Assembly (NCBI RefSeq): GCF_003852545.1
Contig: NZ_QAJR01000030.1
Location: forward strand, 1-64,000
Source of the DNA: Acidovorax sp. FJL06
GTDB taxonomy: Bacteria; Pseudomonadota; Gammaproteobacteria; Burkholderiales; Burkholderiaceae_C
Length of the DNA stretch: 64,000 nt
Reading direction: 5' to 3'
In this document: piece after piece, positions 18,509 through 25,889 of the stretch
How the letters are laid out: every line of letters starts with the position of its first letter
How positions within the stretch are numbered: the stretch's first letter is position 1
The notes under the pieces: model-generated
Told to the model about the DNA's origin: nothing
What the model saw: only the letters and a program-made list of their open reading frames with translations
Database searches by the model: none
Translations under genes and position numbers: made by a program

Positions 18509-19810
18509 TCAGGTCGCCTTGAACGGGCTGCGCGCCTGCAGCTCTTGCAGATAGCCCTCGACCCCCGCGCCCTCGCGCTCCAGGAAACGCTCCACCGCGT
18601 CGGCAAAGGCCGGGTGCGCCAGCCAGTGGGCGCTGGTCGCCTGCACGGGCAACAGCGCCCGGGCCATCTTGTGTTCGCCCTGGGCGCCGCCTTCAAACCG
18701 CTGCACGCCGTGGTCTATGCACCATTGCAGGGGCTGGTAGTAGCAGGCCTCGAAGTGCAGGCAGTCCACGCGCTCCAGCGCGCCCCAGTAGCGGCCATAG
18801 GCCACCAGGTTTTGGTCTTGTGGGCCGTTACCGCCCGATGGGTTTGACTCAATCGCTATCAAACTGGTAGCAATTGGGCGCCCGTCACGCTCGGCCACAA
18901 ACAGCAGCCAGGCCTCGGGCAGGTGCGCCGCCATGCGGGCAAAGAAGTCCCGCGTGAGGTAGGGCGGATTGCCGTGTTCGAGGTAAGTGCGCTCGTAACA
19001 GCGGTAGAAAAAATCCCAGTCGGCAGTGCTGATGCCTGCACCCCGCGACCAGCGGAAGCGGACCCCGGCCTCTGCTACGCGGCGGCGCTCCTGGCGGATC
19101 TTCTTGCGCTTGTCCTGGGAGAGGCTGGCGAGGAAGTGGTCGAAGTCGGTGAAGTGGTTCGAGCCGCCGCCGGGCCGTCCCAACGCGGCGAGCGTCCCAC
19201 GACCCGGCGAAGCCGGGGGGGCCTCCCCAGCCTGGGGCCGCGAGGACACGCCAGCGCCGAGCGTAGGGGCTACGTTTTTCCAGTGGAATTGAACGGTGTG
19301 CCGCAGCATCCAGTCCTGCTCGGCACTTGATTGTACATCGTCGCCACTCGCAAACAGCATGTGCACCGACGACACGCCCTCCTGCTCGCACCACTGGTGC
19401 ACCGCCTGCAGCAGCAGCGCCCGCGCGGCCTCGTCGCGTGCCAGCAGCCGTGTGCCGGGCACGGGCGTGAAGGGCACGGCGACCACGGCCTTGGGGTAGT
19501 AGGGCACGCCATGCTGCTCGTAGGCGCTGGCCCAGGCCCAGTCGAAGACGTACTCGCCGTACGAATGGGCCTTGAGGTACAGCGGGCAGGCGGCCACCAG
19601 CGTGTCGCCGTCCCACAGCGTCATGAAGCGGGGCGTCCAGCCCGTGCGCGGGGTGGCGCTGCCGCTTTCGTGCAGGGCGGCCAGGTACTCATGGCGCATG
19701 AACGGCGTGGGATGGCTTTGCTGTGCCAGCAGGCGGTTCCAGGCGGTGGCCTCCACGCCCTGCGGAGATGTGATCACGCGGGCGATAATGTGCGCTTCTT
19801 CTTCAGCCAT
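18509..19810 (-). CDS. FemAB/GNAT-like acyltransferase (COG3146 family)
   Basis: A 433-residue cytosolic protein of the FemAB-like 'peptidoglycan biosynthesis/recognition' family (PF04339). Typical segments are FMRHEYLAALHESGS near the N-terminus, YGEYVFDWAWASAYEQHGVPYYPK, DKRKKIRQERRRV, RTYLEHGNPPYLTRDFF, and near the C-terminus HFEACYYQPLQWCIDHGVQRFEGGAQGEHK. Two in-frame insertions are unusual. One is a Pro/Gly/Ala-rich segment encoded around 19165-19260 that contains two perfect hairpins. The other is encoded by a copy of the dispersed palindromic repeat (18846-18875), followed by a Ser/Gly/Asn-rich loop. Start at the ATG 19808-19810. The acyl acceptor is not established for the family. 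Confidence 0.82.
   Translation of the reverse strand: MAEEEAHIIARVITSPQGVEATAWNRLLAQQSHPTPFMRHEYLAALHESGSATPRTGWTPRFMTLWDGDTLVAACPLYLKAHSYGEYVFDWAWASAYEQHGVPYYPKAVVAVPFTPVPGTRLLARDEAARALLLQAVHQWCEQEGVSSVHMLFASGDDVQSSAEQDWMLRHTVQFHWKNVAPTLGAGVSSRPQAGEAPPASPGRGTLAALGRPGGGSNHFTDFDHFLASLSQDKRKKIRQERRRVAEAGVRFRWSRGAGISTADWDFFYRCYERTYLEHGNPPYLTRDFFARMAAHLPEAWLLFVAERDGRPIATSLIAIESNPSGGNGPQDQNLVAYGRYWGALERVDCLHFEACYYQPLQWCIDHGVQRFEGGAQGEHKMARALLPVQATSAHWLAHPAFADAVERFLEREGAGVEGYLQELQARSPFKAT
18846..18875 (-). repeat. Dispersed palindromic repeat, copy 1, inside the FemAB-like gene
   Basis: The core GCTATCAAACTGGTAGC (18855-18871) matches the repeat family also found at 27716, 20638, 42053 and elsewhere. 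It is read in frame on the minus strand as IATSLIAIES, so the host gene stays open. Confidence 0.65.
19203..19237. repeat. Tandem GC hairpins inside the FemAB-like gene
   Basis: Two perfect hairpins follow each other: CCCGGC-gaa-GCCGGG at 19203-19217 and CCCCAG-c-CTGGGG at 19225-19237. They encode a Pro/Gly/Ala-rich loop that breaks the domain between conserved blocks and so looks like an in-frame insertion. Confidence 0.5.
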
Positions 19811-19890
19811 GCAGCACCTCGCCCAGCCCTCTGTGCTGCGGGTTTGCAGGGGCGATACACAACCTGGCCGCAGGGGCCGACTCCAGTTCC

Positions 19891-21549
19891 ATGACGCTCT
19901 CCATTTGCACTGCGCAGCTCAACTTTGTCGTGGGCGATATGCCCGGAAATGCGCAGAAGATCATTGCCGCCGCCCGCGAGGCCTACGCCCAGGGCGCGCG
20001 GTTGCTGCTTACGCCCGAGCTGGCGATCTGCGGTTACGCGGCCGAAGACCTGTTCCTGCGGCCCGCTTTCATTGCGGCCTGCGATGATGCCGTGAAAACC
20101 GTGGCCCGCGAGACTGCAGGGTTGAAGGGCCTGGCCATCGTGCTGGGCCACCCGCAGGCCCTGGCGCCCGATGCCCCGGCCTTCAGCGCCTGCCACAACG
20201 CTGCCAGCGTGCTGAGGGATGGCCACATCGAGCAGACCTACGCCAAGCGCGAGCTGCCCAACTACCAGGTGTTCGACGAGCGCCGCTACTTTGTGGCGGG
20301 CACCCAGCCTTGCGTGTTCGAGGTGGAGGGCGTGCGCGTGGGCGTGCTGGTCTGCGAGGACGCCTGGTTTGCCGGCCCCGCGCGGGATGCGGCGGCAGCC
20401 GGCGCGCAGCTGCTGGCGGTCATCAATGCCTCGCCCTTCCACCTGGGTAAAAGCGCCGAGCGCGAGGCCACCATGCGTGAGCGTGTGGCCGAGACCGGCC
20501 TGCCGCTGGTGTATGCCCACCTGGTGGGCGGGCAGGACGAGGTGGTGTTCGAGGGCCGCTCGTTCGCGTTGAACGCCGACGGCGCGGTGGCGGGGCGGGG
20601 CCCGGGTTTTGAAGAAAAACTGGTGTTTGCGCGTGTCCATCAAGCGCAAGAAGCTATCAAAATTGAAGCAAGCATCGCGCCCGAGAAAAGCCTGGAGGCC
20701 GACCTGTGGGATGCGCTGGTGCTGGGCGTGCGCGACTATGTGGGCAAGAACGGCTTCCCCGGCGCGCTGCTGGGGCTGTCGGGGGGCATCGACTCGGCCC
20801 TGGTGCTCGCAATCGCGGTGGACGCATTGGGCGCGGACAAGGTGCGCACGGTGATGATGCCGTCGCCCTACACCGCCGACATCAGCTGGATCGACGCACG
20901 CGACATGGCCACCCGCATGGGCGTGCGCTATGACGAGATTTCCATCAAGCCGCAGTTCGAGGCCTTCAAGGCTGCATTGGCCAGCGATTTTGCGGGGCTG
21001 GCCGAAGACACGACCGAGGAAAACCTGCAGGCGCGCATCCGCGGCACGCTGCTCATGGCGCTGTCCAACAAGTTTGGCGCCATCGTGCTCACCACGGGCA
21101 ACAAGAGCGAGATGTCCACCGGCTACTGCACGCTGTACGGCGACATGGCGGGCGGCTTTGCGGTGATCAAGGACGTGGCCAAGACGCGCGTGTTCGATCT
21201 GGCGCGCTGGCGCAATGCCAATGACCCGTATGGCACGGGCGCCAGCCCCATCCCTGAGCGCATCATCACCCGCCCGCCCAGCGCCGAGCTGCGGCCCGAT
21301 CAGAAGGACCAGGACAGCCTGCCGCCCTACGAGGTGCTGGACGCCATCGTGGCGCGCTTCATGGAGAACGATGAGCCCATCGAGTCCATCATCGCCAGCG
21401 GCTATGCGCGGGCCGATGTGGAGCGCGTGACGCGGCTCATCAAGCTCAATGAATACAAGCGCCGCCAGGCGCCCGTAGGGATTAGAGTGACGCGCCGCAG
21501 CTTCGGCAAGGACTGGCGTTACCCTATCACCAATAAATTCCGTGCCTGA
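19891..21549 (+). CDS. nadE: Glutamine-dependent NAD+ synthetase
   Basis: A 552-residue enzyme that amidates nicotinic acid adenine dinucleotide to NAD+ using ammonia released from glutamine. The N-terminal nitrilase-type glutaminase domain (about 1-245) carries its catalytic Cys in VCEDAW. The C-terminal ATP-pyrophosphatase domain (about 270-552) has the P-loop LSGGIDSALVL and the downstream TGNKSEMSTGYCTLYGD signature. The linker between domains (residues about 249-260, HQAQEAIKIEAS) is encoded by a copy of the dispersed palindromic repeat, read in frame and apparently tolerated. glnB follows 75 bp downstream, so the two may share a transcript. Confidence 0.96.
   Translation: MTLSICTAQLNFVVGDMPGNAQKIIAAAREAYAQGARLLLTPELAICGYAAEDLFLRPAFIAACDDAVKTVARETAGLKGLAIVLGHPQALAPDAPAFSACHNAASVLRDGHIEQTYAKRELPNYQVFDERRYFVAGTQPCVFEVEGVRVGVLVCEDAWFAGPARDAAAAGAQLLAVINASPFHLGKSAEREATMRERVAETGLPLVYAHLVGGQDEVVFEGRSFALNADGAVAGRGPGFEEKLVFARVHQAQEAIKIEASIAPEKSLEADLWDALVLGVRDYVGKNGFPGALLGLSGGIDSALVLAIAVDALGADKVRTVMMPSPYTADISWIDARDMATRMGVRYDEISIKPQFEAFKAALASDFAGLAEDTTEENLQARIRGTLLMALSNKFGAIVLTTGNKSEMSTGYCTLYGDMAGGFAVIKDVAKTRVFDLARWRNANDPYGTGASPIPERIITRPPSAELRPDQKDQDSLPPYEVLDAIVARFMENDEPIESIIASGYARADVERVTRLIKLNEYKRRQAPVGIRVTRRSFGKDWRYPITNKFRA
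20638..20670 (+). repeat. Dispersed palindromic repeat, copy 2, inside nadE
   Basis: The segment CATCAAGCGCAAGAAGCTAT followed by CAAAATTGAAGCA matches the CATCAAGCGC...AGCTATCAAA..AGC consensus of the family. It falls precisely in the interdomain linker of NAD synthetase and is translated as HQAQEAIKIEA. Confidence 0.7.
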
Positions 21550-21564
21550 CGGCGGCTTTGTTGA

Positions 21565-21963
<399 letters not shown>

Positions 21964-22018
21964 CGCTGGCCGGTTCTGGTTCCGGTGCCGGCCTGAAGAG
22001 GCCACGGCCGCAGGCCAA

Positions 22019-22055
22019 CAAAAAAGGGCGGATTCCTCATCCGCCCTTTGTTTTG
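22019..22055. terminator. Bidirectional terminator between glnB and the LOG gene
   Basis: A perfect 10-bp stem (22023-22032 with 22040-22049) is flanked by A residues on the left and T residues on the right, so it can end transcription from both convergent genes. Confidence 0.85.
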
Positions 22056-22082
22056 GTGATCGCCTGGCTGGGCTTGCTGGGG

Positions 22083-22676
22083 TCAGATCACGTCGCGCAG
22101 TGGCACGGGGGCGTGGTCCGGGCCGGCCGACTGCACCAGGGTGCGCAGCAGGGCCTCAGTATCGGCGGACGCGTGCAGAAGGCCCATCTGCCATTCGCCC
22201 ATGAAGCCGCTGGCCACGCTGTGGTTCAAGAAGCCCATCAGGGCGTCGTAGTAGCCCGCCACATTGAGCAGGCCCAGCGGCTTGTCGTGGTAGCCCAGTT
22301 GGCGCCAGGTCCAGACCTCAAACAGTTCCTCGAAGGTGCCGATGCCGCCGGGCAGCGCCAAAAAGGCATCGCTGCGCTCGGCCATCATGGCCTTGCGCTC
22401 GTGCATGGTCTGCACGATGTGCAGCTCGTCACACAGGCGGTTGGCCAGCTCCTTGTCCACCAGCGCCTGGGGGATCACGCCCACCACACGGCCACCAGCC
22501 TGGCGCGTGGCCTCGGCCACGGTGCCCATGAGCCCGCTGCGGCCCCCACCATAGACCAGTTGGCCGCCATGGTGGCCGATCCAGGTGCCGACGGCCTGGG
22601 CGGCTTCGGCAAACGCGGGGTTTTCGCCGGGGCGCGAGCCGCAGTACACACAGACGGAAAAAGCAGGTTCAGCCAT
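22083..22676 (-). CDS. LOG-family protein (nucleoside monophosphate phosphoribohydrolase-like)
   Basis: A 197-residue Rossmann-fold protein of the LOG/TIGR00730 family. Such proteins hydrolyse the N-glycosidic bond of nucleoside 5'-monophosphates, including cytokinin precursors. Diagnostic elements are VYCGSRPGENPAF, YGGGRSGLMGTVAEA, MHERKAMM and the catalytic PGGIGTFEELFEVWTW. It overlaps the start of dgkA's 3' end by 8 bp and is read from the same minus-strand unit. Bacterial LOG proteins were often misnamed lysine decarboxylases; no PLP motif is present here. Confidence 0.9.
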   Translation of the reverse strand: MAEPAFSVCVYCGSRPGENPAFAEAAQAVGTWIGHHGGQLVYGGGRSGLMGTVAEATRQAGGRVVGVIPQALVDKELANRLCDELHIVQTMHERKAMMAERSDAFLALPGGIGTFEELFEVWTWRQLGYHDKPLGLLNVAGYYDALMGFLNHSVASGFMGEWQMGLLHASADTEALLRTLVQSAGPDHAPVPLRDVI

Positions 22677-23079
22677 GGAAAAACCTCTGGAAAAGCGCTG
22701 CGGCCCAGATGCCCGTGCACAGCAGCAGCGCCAGCAGCACGGCCGCGCTGCCCATGTCCTTGGCGCGCTTGGACAGGTCGTGCCATTCGGGCCCGATGCG
22801 GTCGATGGCGGTCTCGATGCCGGTGTTGAGCAGCTCCACGATCATCACGATCACGACCGAACCGGCCAGCAGTGCCACTTCAACCCAGCCGCGCCCCAGC
22901 CAGAGCGACAGCGGCAGCAGCACCATGGCGGCGACGGCCTCCTGGCGAAAGGCTTTTTCGTTCCAGCCGGCCCGCAGGCCTTCGATGGAGTAGCCCGCAG
23001 CGTGCCAGATGCGGTTCAGGCCCGTGCGGGCTTTTTGGGGGTTGGCTGGCGCGGCCGAAGGAGGGGGGGATACGGGCAT
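22669..23079 (-). CDS. dgkA: Diacylglycerol kinase
   Basis: A 136-residue integral membrane kinase that phosphorylates diacylglycerol to phosphatidic acid, recycling lipid released during envelope glycan synthesis. Three membrane helices are visible. Family residues include the Glu in FRQEAVAAM, the signature VELLNTGIETAIDRIG, and KRAKDMGSAAV. An N-terminal Pro/Ser-rich extension is slightly longer than in E. coli DgkA. The gene overlaps the LOG gene by 8 bp, indicating translational coupling. Confidence 0.93.
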   Translation of the reverse strand: MPVSPPPSAAPANPQKARTGLNRIWHAAGYSIEGLRAGWNEKAFRQEAVAAMVLLPLSLWLGRGWVEVALLAGSVVIVMIVELLNTGIETAIDRIGPEWHDLSKRAKDMGSAAVLLALLLCTGIWAAALFQRFFHG

Positions 23080-23083
23080 GGGC

Positions 23084-23623
23084 TTATTTTTGGGGGAGTT
23101 CGAAATGCACCAAACGGGTGCCGGCCAGTGCGTCGTGCCAGAACTGCTGGGTGGGGTGGAAGCGGCTCAGAAGCGCCCAGACCGCCACCCATCCCAGGAC
23201 GATGACGGCGGATTCGCCGCCGGACAGTGAAAACGGAGTGACCGCAGCCAGGGGTGGCAGGAACCAGAGCCAGCTCAGCACATAGCGCAGCAGGGCGCGT
23301 GCCTGGGTGATGGATTGCCCATCTCGGCCCACCACGCGGATGTGCCAGGTCTTTTGGGCCAGCGTCTGCCCCTTGGCCCAGAACCAGGTGAAATAGATGC
23401 CAAACACCACGAACAGGAAGGCCTGCAGCGCGTGGCGGTTGTCCATGGCATTGCGGGTTTGGCTCAGGGTGCCAAACAGATAGCCGGCAATGAACACCAC
23501 GCCGAACATCAGCATGCCTTCATAGAGCCAGCAGGCCATGCGCCGCCCCAGATTGGGGGTTGCGCCGACTGCGGCCGGCGGGGAGTGGGTGGGGAGGGTG
23601 GCGGACATTCCAGGTCGGGCCAT
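23084..23623 (-). CDS. RDD-family membrane protein
   Basis: A 179-residue inner-membrane protein. The Arg of the RDD signature appears in NLGRRMACWLYEGMLMFGV (first helix); further helices are around FLFVVFGIYFTWFW and SWLWFLPPLAAV, with GQTLAQKTWHIRVV between, as in the family. The start may be 23623 (MARPGMS) or 23608 (MSATLP). It ends the operon that begins with the sigma factor gene at 25594, which suggests a membrane or transport function controlled by that sigma factor. The function of RDD proteins is generally not defined. Confidence 0.85.
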   Translation of the reverse strand: MARPGMSATLPTHSPPAAVGATPNLGRRMACWLYEGMLMFGVVFIAGYLFGTLSQTRNAMDNRHALQAFLFVVFGIYFTWFWAKGQTLAQKTWHIRVVGRDGQSITQARALLRYVLSWLWFLPPLAAVTPFSLSGGESAVIVLGWVAVWALLSRFHPTQQFWHDALAGTRLVHFELPQK

Positions 23624-23646
23624 CAAGGCCGAGGCAGGTGGCAAAC

Positions 23647-24552
23647 CTACTGAGGATACAGGCCGGAGTTGTCGGGGGTCACGGGGGGCGGTGCTGCCGT
23701 GCTGCCGCCCTCGGCGGGCGATCCTGTGCCCAGAGGGGGCAACGCAGCGGGCACGGCGCTGGGCACGGCCACGGGGGCGGTTTCCACGCCGTTGGAGGCC
23801 GCCGATGTGCTGGGGCTGGGGGCCGGGTTGGCCGCCGCCGGGGCGGGCATGGGGGTGACGGGCGCCGCCACACGGGGGGCGTGCTCGGTGACGGGCGGGA
23901 TCTTGGGTGCGTTCGGGCGGCTGGGGTTGGCCTCCGTCGCGGCGGGCACCTGGGCCAGCTTGCGGGGCGACACGGGGCGCAGGGCGGTGGCCGCGCCCGC
24001 AGGCTTGGGCAGTGCCCGGGCCGCCAGTGCGCTGCGCTCTTCGTCGGACAAGGCCTGGTAGGCCTCCCACTGCGCACGTTTGTCGTCGCGCGCCAGCCGG
24101 TTGGTGACCGCGTAGTTCAGCCGCGCCTGGTTGCGCTGCTGGGCACTCAGGCTGGCCCAGTCGGTGATGCGGTCGTGGAATTTTCTTTGTTCTTCTTCCG
24201 ACAGGGTGGGGTAGCTGGAGGCCAAGGTCAGCCAGCGGCGCTTCTGGGCCTCGCTGATCAGGGCCCAGCGCTCGGCCAGCGGGTACAGGGCCACCTTTTG
24301 CAGCGTGGTCAGCGTTTCCCAGCCGGGGCCCGATTCGGACTGGGGCAGGGCGGCTGCATGGGAGGCTGCAGGTGCGCGGGCATTGTTGGGGCTGGCCATG
24401 GCCGCTTCGGCGCCGGCCTGCAGCAGGGTTCCCGGGGCCATGCGCATTTGCACCCACACCTGGCTGCCCACCACCGTGAATGCACCCAGAAGCGCCAAAG
24501 CCAGCACGAAGGCTGGCAGGGCGGAAGGGGCGTCGGGTGGGTTTGGGTGCAT
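23647..24552 (-). CDS. DUF3106 protein, exported or membrane-anchored
   Basis: A 301-residue protein. An N-terminal hydrophobic segment (ALPAFVLALALLGAFTVVGSQVWV) should act as a membrane anchor or signal. The DUF3106 core (about residues 75-160) is a run of short helical repeats with the rhythm of TLQKVALYPLAERW, LTLASSYPTLSEEEQRKF and WASLSAQQRNQAR. The C-terminal half is Pro/Ala-rich and probably disordered, perhaps spanning the periplasm. The start at 24552 leaves 20 bp to the upstream DUF3619 stop. It is part of the sigma factor operon; a role in envelope stress sensing is only an inference. Confidence 0.8.
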   Translation of the reverse strand: MHPNPPDAPSALPAFVLALALLGAFTVVGSQVWVQMRMAPGTLLQAGAEAAMASPNNARAPAASHAAALPQSESGPGWETLTTLQKVALYPLAERWALISEAQKRRWLTLASSYPTLSEEEQRKFHDRITDWASLSAQQRNQARLNYAVTNRLARDDKRAQWEAYQALSDEERSALAARALPKPAGAATALRPVSPRKLAQVPAATEANPSRPNAPKIPPVTEHAPRVAAPVTPMPAPAAANPAPSPSTSAASNGVETAPVAVPSAVPAALPPLGTGSPAEGGSTAAPPPVTPDNSGLYPQ

Positions 24553-24572
24553 GCAGTCCAGAGGCCAGCCGA

Positions 24573-25028
24573 TCAGTTCGACTGCGCGGAGGTCTTGAGG
24601 AATTGTACGAAGCCTGGATCGGCATAAGCCGCCGGGGGCAGGTCGTCGGTCAGCAGGGCGGCGTCCACTTCGGCCACATCGCTGGCGCTGCGTTCGTCCT
24701 GGGTGGTGTTGATGACCACCAGGCCCACGACCAGGGCCAGCAGCGGAATGGCCGAAACCAGCGCATTCCACCAGCCGCCCCCCTCGCTGCCGCGGCCCAG
24801 GGTGGCGGCGCCGCCTGCACCCAGCACCACGGCCGCAGGGGCAGTGCGCCGGACGGGGACGGCAATCTTGCGCTTGGCCAGTGCCTGCATGCGCGAGGCG
24901 CGCAGGCGTTCGGAAATGTCGTAGGGCAGCTCTGCCGTCCCGCTGGACAGGCGGGCCGTGACGCGCAGCGCAAAGCGCTCTGCAGCCACTTCAGCAGGGG
25001 TCGATGGGGTCTGTACAGTGTTCTTCAT
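24573..25028 (-). CDS. DUF3619 single-pass membrane protein, possible anti-sigma factor
   Basis: A 151-residue protein with an N-terminal cytosolic domain (AAERFALRVTARLSSGTAEL, ERLRASRMQALAKRK), one membrane helix (WWNALVSAIPLLALVVGLVVI) and a short acidic periplasmic tail. The ATG overlaps the TGA of the sigma factor gene (ATGA), with an AAAGGA ribosome site, so the two are translationally coupled. Size, topology and coupling resemble anti-sigma factors, but no zinc-binding anti-sigma motif is present, so the role is a hypothesis. Confidence 0.75.
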   Translation of the reverse strand: MKNTVQTPSTPAEVAAERFALRVTARLSSGTAELPYDISERLRASRMQALAKRKIAVPVRRTAPAAVVLGAGGAATLGRGSEGGGWWNALVSAIPLLALVVGLVVINTTQDERSASDVAEVDAALLTDDLPPAAYADPGFVQFLKTSAQSN

Positions 25029-25594
25029 AGCTCGATTCCTTTGGCCTTCAGTGCCTTGCTGAGGGTTTGTATGGCGCGAAAGCAGTGCGTCTTGACGCTG
25101 CCTTCCGAGCAACCCATGGCGGCTGCTGTCTCTGCGACATCCATTTCCTCCCAGTAACGCATCAGGAACGCTTCCCGTTGACGTGGCGGCAGTTCGGCGA
25201 TTTCGGTTTCGATCCCGTGAAAGATCTGGGCCCTGCGGGTGAGGTCCTCTGCGCTTTCGGCCTTGTCCCCATCGTCGGGGCCTGAATAGGCCTCCAGCAG
25301 ATCAAAATCCATGCCATCTTCGCCTGGGCCTTCGAAGTCGCTCATGCTCGAAAACAGTGCATTGCGGGTTTTTTGGCGCCGGAACCAGTCCAGGGTGCAG
25401 TTGGACAGGATGCGCTGGAAGAGCATGGGCAGCTCGGTCGGCGGCTTGTCCCCGTAGTGCTCGGCCAGCTTGAGCATGCTGTCCTGCACGATGTCCAGCG
25501 CCGCTTCCTCATTGCGCACGTGGTAGACCGAGCGCTTGAACGCGCGCTTTTCTACACTTTTGAGGAAGTCGGAGAGTTCTTGTTCGGTTGCCAA
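25025..25594 (-). CDS. Sigma-70 family RNA polymerase sigma factor (ECF type)
   Basis: A 189-residue sigma factor. Region 2 is seen as EEAALDIVQDSMLKLAEHYG and ILSNCTLDWFRRQKTRN; region 4 as LPPRQREAFLMRYWEEMDVAETAAAMGCSEGSVK with its helix-turn-helix. The acidic linker between them is longer than usual. It directs RNA polymerase to a set of promoters I cannot identify. It is the first gene of the unit with DUF3619, DUF3106 and RDD proteins, of which DUF3619 is a candidate regulator. Transcription diverges from ilvI. Confidence 0.9.
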   Translation of the reverse strand: MATEQELSDFLKSVEKRAFKRSVYHVRNEEAALDIVQDSMLKLAEHYGDKPPTELPMLFQRILSNCTLDWFRRQKTRNALFSSMSDFEGPGEDGMDFDLLEAYSGPDDGDKAESAEDLTRRAQIFHGIETEIAELPPRQREAFLMRYWEEMDVAETAAAMGCSEGSVKTHCFRAIQTLSKALKAKGIEL

Positions 25595-25725
25595 GACGGA
25601 TCAGCCCGGGGGAGGGGACGGTGCCGAAACGCCACTCAATAGGAGCTGTCTGGCACTGTAAAGCTGTCGATTATCGCATCCGCAGGGGTTTTTTTTGGCC
25701 AGGGTAGGTTTTGAGTGTGTTGCAA

Positions 25726-25734
25726 TGCGATAAT
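25726..25734 (+). promoter_or_regulatory. Possible extended -10 promoter for ilvI
   Basis: TG-c-GATAAT (25726-25734) fits an extended -10 element, with the predicted start about 150 bp before ilvI. No good -35 is seen, and I found no leader peptide in the transcribed leader. Confidence 0.35.
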
Positions 25735-25889
25735 TCACGTTGCAATTCAAAAGGCAAACGGGTCACGGTCCGGCGCGGCAATCATCCCGCCCATGTCCTT
25801 GGCCTCAAGTTCCAAGCTGGCTTCACAAGAGCGCGCGCAAGGAGCACCCAAGGTTTTTCGTCAGAGAAATTCACAAAGGTTGATCGATC

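Noticed and set aside
25595-25889. Ile/Val/Leu-rich leader peptide before ilvI
   Set aside because: I looked for a short frame rich in branched-chain codons followed by a terminator hairpin and found none.
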